From Methylomonas fluvii (GTDB taxonomy: Bacteria; Pseudomonadota; Gammaproteobacteria; Methylococcales; Methylomonadaceae): a stretch of DNA of 64,000 bases. Below are positions 58,834-64,000 of this stretch, in pieces; the stretch's first letter is position 1; every line of letters starts with the position of its first letter. The position numbers and the translations under genes are program-made. Where the stretch lies: NCBI RefSeq assembly GCF_014850975.1, contig NZ_JACXST010000003.1, forward strand, positions 1,612,001 to 1,676,000, read 5' to 3'. The notes under the pieces are model-generated. The model was not told where the DNA came from. It saw nothing but the letters and a program-made list of their open reading frames with translations, and made no database searches.

Positions 58834-58894
58834 ATCGCCGCCAAAGCGGCGATTCAGATTTCCGGTATTCTGAGGTTCCCGCCTTCGCGGGAAC
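58834..58894. repeat. Two adjacent hairpins between CobN-like and receptor genes
   Basis: ATCGCCGC-CAAA-GCGGCGAT (58834-58853) and GTTCCCGC-CTTC-GCGGGAAC (58875-58894) are two perfect 8-bp stems with 4-nt loops, just after the CobN-like stop. They resemble REP-type intergenic repeats and have no T tract. They may stabilise or partly terminate the upstream mRNA before the receptor gene. Confidence 0.65.
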
Positions 58895-58898
58895 GCCG

Positions 58899-61800
58899 TC
58901 AGCCGGGACTTTTAGGTTTTTGCCGCCCTTGCTCCCAATAACCGCGCAGATAACCGATCACAAACAACAGCAAGACCACGAAGCCCAACCACCAGCTTTG
59001 CGCCGCACTCAAGGTTTGTTGCTGTTCGGCGTTCTCGCTGGCAGTTTTCTTCTCTTCCATTTCATAGCCTTCCAGCGGCTTGGCGGTATTCGGCGCGGCT
59101 TGAGTCTGGGCCGGCGATTGTTGAGCTTGAGCTTGCTGCTGGGCTTGGGTCGGCTGCGGTGGCGGCTGAGACGCCGAAGCCGCCGGTGGTTGCGCCTGCG
59201 CACCCGGCGCGGCGGCTTTCGCAGCCTTGGCCGCATCCTGCTGCTCGGCCAGTTTGGTGATTTCCGGGCTGCTGCAGGTGTCCTTGTTGCAAGCCACGCC
59301 GGCCTTGGCGATCACTTCCCGGTTAACCTGCTCCAACTTGGCTTTCACCGCCGGATCGGCCTTCCAATAGCCTTTGTTCACCGCCACCAGCATCCGATCC
59401 ACCATGGCTTGGTAAGCCAGCAGGTTGTCGGCCTGTTCGAACTTTTTCTGGATGTCGAGCTGGTATTTGTCCTCGACATAGGTTTCGTACATGGCCTGCC
59501 ATTTCTCGGCGCCGACCGCTTCCGGCACCGTCACCTGCCAGCCCCACAGGTTTTCCGCGACCATATTGATGAAGCGCGCTCCCGAGTAACCTTCTTTCAA
59601 CATCGACTCTATCCATTTCGGGTTTAGGTAGCGGCTTTGCATTTCCCGGCCCTGGTAGCGCTCCAGACTCATGGTCTTGGCGGCGGTCGGGTCGGCCAAG
59701 TCGGCAACCAGTACTTCCGGCGTTTTACCGTTGACCTGCCGCGCCGCCATCGCGGTGCCGCCCAGATATTGGAAGAAGTCGTCGCCGTCCAGCGTAGCGT
59801 AGACGTTGCTGGAGCGGCTGTGGATCACCGCGTCGGTGTCCTTCAACGACAGTTTGAACAAATCCACCGCCAGCGTTGCGTCCTTGCTGGCCGCTTCGCC
59901 CCAATGGCCACGGCCGTAGACGTGGTGCATGCGGTTAAAGAACACGTCGGCCAGTTGCTTTTCGTCGGTCCAGGTGTTGGACAACGGAATCGCCCGGTCC
60001 AGATTGGTGCCGTAGGCGCCGGACGGTACGCTGAACAAGCGCGCCGAAGCCATGTCCAGCGCTTCCTCGGCTTTCAAGCCGCGTTTCATCAACTCGGCCT
60101 GGGTTTCCTGGATATGCCGGCGCAACGGGTTGTCAGGCTCGTCTTGTTCCTGCGCCTTGGTTTCAGCCTGATCCAGCAGTTTGATCACCGACGCGAACAA
60201 GTCGCGGTACAAACCCGACGGGATGATGGTGACATCGACCCTGGGCCGGCCCAGTTTGTCGCGGGCGATGACGTCCACGCCCTGGGTGCGGCCGCGTTCG
60301 TCCCAATGCGGTTTGACGCCGAGCAGATGCAGGATTTCGGCTTCCATCACGCCTTCATGGCGCGAGCTTTCCACGCCCCACAAATTGAACACCAGCCGTT
60401 CCGGATACTGGCCGTGCTGCTTTTTAAAGTCAGCGACCACTTGCTCTGCCAGCCGCGCGCCTTCGTTGTACACCGCCTCGCTGGGAATCCGCGACGGGTC
60501 GAAACCGTACAAATCCTTGCCGGTCGGCAAGGCATCCGGGTTGCGCAACGGATCGCCGCCGCTACCGGCCGGGATGTAGCGGCCGGCCAGCGCATCGATC
60601 AGCGCGTCCATTTCGGCGTTGGCGCTGTCTGCCAGCAATTTGGCCGTAGCCTGGATTTTTTGTTTCAACGCCTCGCCTTTCAGCTTGGGATCGCGGGCGA
60701 CGATGGCTTCGGCGAAACGCTGTCTAGCCGCTTCGTCCGGCGCCTTACCAAAGGTATGCAAACCCAGCGGCACTTTTTTCTCGCGGATTTCCTTTAGGTA
60801 ATGCTCCAGCTCTTCCAACTGGTCTCCGGTTTCGGCCCGTTCCATTTTCAGGTCTTTCAACAAGCCGGCCTTGCTGGCGATTTGATTAATCTCGTCCAGC
60901 CGAATCTTCGCCAATTGCTCGCTTTTTTGGGCAGCGACGTTGTAGTCATCCAGCAAACCCGCCAGTTTGGCCAGTTCCGGATTTAAGTCGGCCTTGTCCA
61001 GCGGCGGCGTCATGTGGGAAATGATAGTGGCCATCGCCCGGCGCTTGGCCTGCAAGGCTTCGCCGACGTCGTCCATGATGTAGGGGTAAATTTGCGGCAC
61101 GTCGGCCATCAAAATCTCGCCGGGATCGGCGGCCGTGAAGCCGACTTCCTTACCGGACAGCCATTCGTGGGTGGCGTGGGTGCCGAGATGAATCATCGCA
61201 TCGGCGCGGTAGCCTTTTTGCAGCCACAAATAAAACGCCACATATTGATGGTGCGGCGGCATGCTCACGTCGTGATAAAGCTTTTTGACGTCCTGCTCCC
61301 AGCCGCGCGACGGTTGCGGCGCGAGCAGCAGATTGCCGTATTGCAGCGCCGGCAGGATCAAAAAGCGTTCGCCTTTGCTGTCGGTCCAGGAGCCGATCTT
61401 GCTGTCTTCCGGCTTGCCCCAGGCTTTCAGCATTGCCGCCTTGAAGGTTTCCGGCAAGGCATCGAACCATTTTCGATAATCGGCAATTGGCAACAAGACC
61501 GCGCGGCCGCTGGCGGCGGCTTCGGCAATCGCGCCCGGTTCCCAGTTACCCAGATTGATGCCGTGATTTTTCACGGCCGCTTTCAAGGCTGCGCCGTCGG
61601 TTGGCGCGTCGCCCAACTGGTAGCCTTCCTGGCGCATGCGCTGCATGATGTTCAACAGCGATTCCGGCAGCACGTTCAAATACGACGCGCCGATGTTTTC
61701 CTTGCCGGGCGGGTAGTTGTAATACAGCAGCGCGACTTTTTTGTCGGCGTTGGCGGTATGGCGCAACTTGGCCCATTTGTCTAAACGGTCGGCGTAGCGG

Positions 61801-62864
61801 GCGATGCGCTCCGGGATCGGCACTTCGCGGACGAAATCCTGGCCGGTGGCTTTATCGTGCACGCTTTCCTTGCTGGCGACCACGGTCGGGGCAATTTCGC
61901 CGGCGAATTCCGGTAAGGCCACTTGCCAGGCCCGTTCCATCACATCCAGACCGGTCGCCGATTCGGTCCATTGCACCTGGCTTTGGCTGTTCAAGGCGAT
62001 GCCGTTCAGCACCGGCACGCCCAGACGCGTCAGTGTGGGAACGGTCTTGTCCGGGCTGGCGCCGATCTTCAAGGCCAGCGCGGCGATAGCTTCGACGCGA
62101 GATTTACCGTTGCCATCGACCAGCATTTTTTCCAGGGTTTTGTCGTAGGGATAGCCGAATACCGGCAGCACGTTGTAACCCTTGGCTTCCAGTTGTTCGG
62201 CCAGCGTTTTTACCGTATCGGTTTGGCCGGACAAGGCCGAGGAGCGGTAAAACAAAATCGCGATCCAGGGCCGGTCGGCTTTGTAACCGGCATAAGCTTT
62301 TTGGTAGCTGTCGAAGTCGGCAAACAATTGCTTGCTGCGTACATCGAAGGCGCCGATTTCCGGCTGGGCTTGCGGCTCTGCGATGTCGGCCTGGACGTTT
62401 TTGAGTTTAGCCAAGGCCAGCCGGACCATATTGGCGGCATTGTCCGCGCCGCCGGCCGACATATAGGCTTGCAGGTCTTTATCCAGTTGCAGGCCGTAGT
62501 CGGCGAAATCGGCGTCGTAACTCAAACCCACCGCGTACAGCTTGCCACCATGCGCGGCGATCTGTTTAAACACCTCGCCGCCCTCGCGCAGAATGCCGCG
62601 GCCGGTGATCTGCGCCAATACCAGATTGGACTGTTGCATTTCGGCCTGATCGGCCTGGGCCAATTTGGAGCTGGAATAAACACGCAACTTCACGCCTTGC
62701 AACAGCGGATCGTTTTGCAGTTTGGCGGTGGCCGCGACGGCGGTTTGCGAATCCAGGTCGCCGAGGATCAGGCTCAGGTTGATGGGCGTTTCGGCAGTGG
62801 CCGAGCCGGCCGCCAGCCATAGCAGCAGGGTCAGCAGCCAAGCCCGATATTTATTCAGGTACAT
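58899..62864 (-). CDS. Exported, membrane-anchored CobN-family chelatase-like protein
   Basis: A 1321-residue member of the CobN / Mg-chelatase H superfamily, which insert (or remove) a metal in a tetrapyrrole. Unlike cytoplasmic CobN it starts with a signal peptide (MYLNKYRAWLLTLLLWLAAGSATA) and ends with a Pro/Gln/Ala-rich linker (about 1205-1270) and a membrane helix (about 1291-1310). The catalytic CobN core lies between, including HLGTHATHEWLSGKEVGF near residue 557 and NLWGVESSRHEGVMEAEILHL. No CobS/CobT ATPase genes are nearby. It is encoded with an ExbB-like and a DUF2149 protein and a TonB receptor, a layout also known from Bacteroidetes hmu heme-uptake loci where HmuS is CobN-like. 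Substrate and direction of reaction are inferred only. Confidence 0.9.
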   Translation of the reverse strand: MYLNKYRAWLLTLLLWLAAGSATAETPINLSLILGDLDSQTAVAATAKLQNDPLLQGVKLRVYSSSKLAQADQAEMQQSNLVLAQITGRGILREGGEVFKQIAAHGGKLYAVGLSYDADFADYGLQLDKDLQAYMSAGGADNAANMVRLALAKLKNVQADIAEPQAQPEIGAFDVRSKQLFADFDSYQKAYAGYKADRPWIAILFYRSSALSGQTDTVKTLAEQLEAKGYNVLPVFGYPYDKTLEKMLVDGNGKSRVEAIAALALKIGASPDKTVPTLTRLGVPVLNGIALNSQSQVQWTESATGLDVMERAWQVALPEFAGEIAPTVVASKESVHDKATGQDFVREVPIPERIARYADRLDKWAKLRHTANADKKVALLYYNYPPGKENIGASYLNVLPESLLNIMQRMRQEGYQLGDAPTDGAALKAAVKNHGINLGNWEPGAIAEAAASGRAVLLPIADYRKWFDALPETFKAAMLKAWGKPEDSKIGSWTDSKGERFLILPALQYGNLLLAPQPSRGWEQDVKKLYHDVSMPPHHQYVAFYLWLQKGYRADAMIHLGTHATHEWLSGKEVGFTAADPGEILMADVPQIYPYIMDDVGEALQAKRRAMATIISHMTPPLDKADLNPELAKLAGLLDDYNVAAQKSEQLAKIRLDEINQIASKAGLLKDLKMERAETGDQLEELEHYLKEIREKKVPLGLHTFGKAPDEAARQRFAEAIVARDPKLKGEALKQKIQATAKLLADSANAEMDALIDALAGRYIPAGSGGDPLRNPDALPTGKDLYGFDPSRIPSEAVYNEGARLAEQVVADFKKQHGQYPERLVFNLWGVESSRHEGVMEAEILHLLGVKPHWDERGRTQGVDVIARDKLGRPRVDVTIIPSGLYRDLFASVIKLLDQAETKAQEQDEPDNPLRRHIQETQAELMKRGLKAEEALDMASARLFSVPSGAYGTNLDRAIPLSNTWTDEKQLADVFFNRMHHVYGRGHWGEAASKDATLAVDLFKLSLKDTDAVIHSRSSNVYATLDGDDFFQYLGGTAMAARQVNGKTPEVLVADLADPTAAKTMSLERYQGREMQSRYLNPKWIESMLKEGYSGARFINMVAENLWGWQVTVPEAVGAEKWQAMYETYVEDKYQLDIQKKFEQADNLLAYQAMVDRMLVAVNKGYWKADPAVKAKLEQVNREVIAKAGVACNKDTCSSPEITKLAEQQDAAKAAKAAAPGAQAQPPAASASQPPPQPTQAQQQAQAQQSPAQTQAAPNTAKPLEGYEMEEKKTASENAEQQQTLSAAQSWWLGFVVLLLFVIGYLRGYWEQGRQKPKSPG

Positions 62865-63186
62865 AAATCACCTTGCCGTCATTCAATCGATAGGCGGTGC
62901 CCAAACGCTCGCCGGAACCGCTGAGTTTGCGGTCGGTGACTTTGGATACCTTGATTTGCGAGCCTTTCTTGCTGACGATTTCCATGGTGCCATCGGCGTT
63001 TTCCTTGGTCATGGTTACCGTCGATTCCGGGTTCATCAGATCCAGCATGTTGTAGGCCATGAACAAGGCCACCATCATGCTGACAATGAACACCACGCTG
63101 GCGTCGAACAAATTGGCGACGCCGGCAATCGGGTCTTCCAACGGCTCGCTGTTGCGGTGCAGACTAGAGCGTCTCAGATAGCGCAT
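62851..63186 (-). CDS. DUF2149 protein, ExbD/TolR-like topology
   Basis: A 111-residue protein with a basic N-terminus of about 25 residues, one membrane helix (about 27-48; NLFDASVVFIVSMMVALFMAYNM) and a periplasmic remainder. An Asp (residue 28) stands at the head of the helix where ExbD/TolR carry their essential proton-relay Asp, which suggests a stator role. I chose the ATG at 63184-63186; the frame extends to 63267 but that part overlaps the ExbB-like gene and looks non-coding. It overlaps the CobN-like gene by 14 bp and the ExbB-like gene by 23 bp, so the three are tightly coupled. Confidence 0.85.
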   Translation of the reverse strand: MRYLRRSSLHRNSEPLEDPIAGVANLFDASVVFIVSMMVALFMAYNMLDLMNPESTVTMTKENADGTMEIVSKKGSQIKVSKVTDRKLSGSGERLGTAYRLNDGKVIYVPE

Positions 63187-63772
63187 GGCCGTCCTCCTCG
63201 ATTGCCAAATCCTGCACATCCAATACCCGGCTGGCGGCCAGTTCGGCCTGGTGGCGCATCGCCGCAAAATCGGCGCGCAACCATTGCTCGCGCACCAGTG
63301 CCACCAAATAGGTAATCACACCGCAACCCAGACCGGTGACGGTGGCTGTAAAGGCCGTGACCATGCTGCCGGCCATGCTGGGAATATTGCCTTGCGCCAA
63401 GGCGGCCAGGGAAATGCCCATCGGAATCAAAGTACCCATCAAGCCCAGCGCTGGCCCCAATTTAATGACGAAACGCACCTGATCCAGTTTGATCAATTGC
63501 CGATGCTCATGTGTTTGCAGTAACAGTTCCAGTTCGACATCCAGCGGCGCGGCATTGGCGCGTTGCTGGCGACCCAGCGCGACAGCCAGATCGAGAGTAA
63601 ATAAGCGCACCGTACGCGATCCGGCTTGGCGCCGCTCGAGCCATTCCTGCGCCAAGCGGCCACAGGTGTAGACCGAATAAGCGGCCAGTAAGGTGACGAT
63701 CAGCAATACCGGCAGGTAGAGCGACGACGAGATCATGTACAGAATTTGTTCTAGCGTATGGGTGAGTTCCAC
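63164..63772 (-). CDS. MotA/TolQ/ExbB-family proton channel protein
   Basis: A 202-residue inner-membrane protein with about three helices (near 15-35, 100-125 and 135-160). The family signature is clear: LGPALGLMGTLIPMGISLAALAQG and SMVTAFTATVTGLGCGVITYLV, with the threonines expected to line a proton path. The start is GTG with a strong GAGGAGG upstream. First gene of the operon ExbB-like - DUF2149 - CobN-like - (receptor), so this channel likely serves that system rather than the general TonB complex. Confidence 0.9.
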   Translation of the reverse strand: MELTHTLEQILYMISSSLYLPVLLIVTLLAAYSVYTCGRLAQEWLERRQAGSRTVRLFTLDLAVALGRQQRANAAPLDVELELLLQTHEHRQLIKLDQVRFVIKLGPALGLMGTLIPMGISLAALAQGNIPSMAGSMVTAFTATVTGLGCGVITYLVALVREQWLRADFAAMRHQAELAASRVLDVQDLAIEEDGHALSETL

Positions 63773-63955
63773 GGCCTTCCTCCTCTATAAAATTGTTGTT
63801 GTTTTATTAAAAAATCTTTACCAATCAATCTCTTGCTCGACATACGGCAGCCGCATTAACCTAAACGACAGGCAATAACGGGCCGTGGCTCGAAAGAACC
63901 ATTTTTTTCGGATTGGGATTGAGTCAGACCAGCTTGAGCCGGCCTTGCGAGTTTT

Positions 63956-63979
63956 ACGGCGGCTTAGCAAAGCCGCCGT
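63956..63979 (+). terminator. Hairpin with T-rich tail on the plus strand
   Basis: ACGGCGGCTT-AGCA-AAGCCGCCGT is a perfect 10-bp stem with a 4-nt loop, followed on the plus strand by TCGGTTTTATTT. It looks like a plus-strand terminator, yet the only gene nearby on the left is on the minus strand. It may end a transcript not visible here. The remaining sequence from 63773 to 64000 holds no recognised gene. Confidence 0.6.
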
Positions 63980-64000
63980 TCGGTTTTATTTACAACATGG

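Noticed and set aside
59637..60797. 386-codon open frame opposite the CobN-like gene
   Set aside because: Shadow of a GC-rich gene on the other strand, with His/Arg/Gln-rich low-information sequence and no recognised domain.
61923..62822. 299-codon open frame opposite the CobN-like gene
   Set aside because: Same reason: antisense to the chelatase N-terminal region, with composition typical of a complementary shadow.
63773..64000. Cobalamin riboswitch upstream of the CobN-like operon
   Set aside because: I looked on both strands for a B12-box and its conserved partners and found no match, so B12 control is not supported here.

Overview
The window looks like chromosomal DNA of a gammaproteobacterium. 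The best guess is a Methylococcales (Methylomonas-like) methanotroph, but no methane-oxidation gene lies here, so the family-level call is inference. Support for a gammaproteobacterium comes from the order ndk-rlmN-pilW-hisS-yfgM-bamB-der, a zipA gene and a yajC-secD pair. Most of the DNA is densely coding, moderately GC-rich core genome. One AT-rich accessory patch (about 50.3-51.3 kb) interrupts the dnaK-dnaJ locus. I found no tRNA, rRNA, insertion sequence or CRISPR array.

Layout. 1-4.8 kb (minus): smc-zipA-lepA (lepA runs off the left edge). 5.2-8.9 kb (plus): a three-gene operon of an NhaD-type Na+/H+ antiporter with a KdpD/KdpE-like two-component system. 9.2-21.3 kb: a small hypothetical gene, queF, an orphan FlhB C-terminal-like gene, psd, yajC, secD (with no secF), then ndk-rlmN-pilW-hisS-yfgM-bamB-der-tpx. 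21.4-24.2 kb: small hypothetical, lipoprotein and secreted proteins. 24.4-31.8 kb: a signalling block with a PAS-GGDEF diguanylate cyclase, a Crp/Fnr regulator, a soluble multi-PAS FixL-like kinase and a FixJ-like regulator. 32-34.3 kb: small proteins, a secreted nuclease and DUF1415. 34.6-39.9 kb: a hybrid sensor kinase split by a heptanucleotide tandem repeat, then its REC-Hpt remainder and an HD-GYP response regulator. 40.3-47.7 kb: assorted single genes (TPR, DUF2288, DoxX, cupin, RhlE helicase, PilZ, RapA, Nudix). 47.7-55.2 kb (minus): hrcA-grpE-dnaK-[accessory genes and toxin-antitoxin]-dnaJ-dapB, with a CIRCE operator upstream of hrcA. 55.4-56 kb: a newly noticed 44-aa membrane protein and a glycine-zipper protein. 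56.2-63.8 kb (minus): ExbB/TolQ-like protein, DUF2149 protein, an exported CobN-family chelatase and a TonB-dependent receptor.

Two points stand out. First, ten full copies (plus a partial one) of the 7-mer CATAGCT sit inside the first receiver domain of the hybrid kinase. Nine extra units add exactly 63 bp, which keeps the frame but brings in three TAG stops. Removing those nine units restores one continuous protein of about 1357 residues. Second, the CobN-like protein has a signal peptide and a C-terminal membrane anchor, and is encoded with an ExbB-like channel and a DUF2149 protein whose single membrane helix carries an ExbD-like aspartate. This suggests a periplasmic chelatase or dechelatase driven by the proton motive force and fed by the outer-membrane receptor.

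The window is also rich in cyclic-di-GMP functions: a diguanylate cyclase with an intact GGDEF motif and I-site, an HD-GYP regulator, and a PilZ protein.
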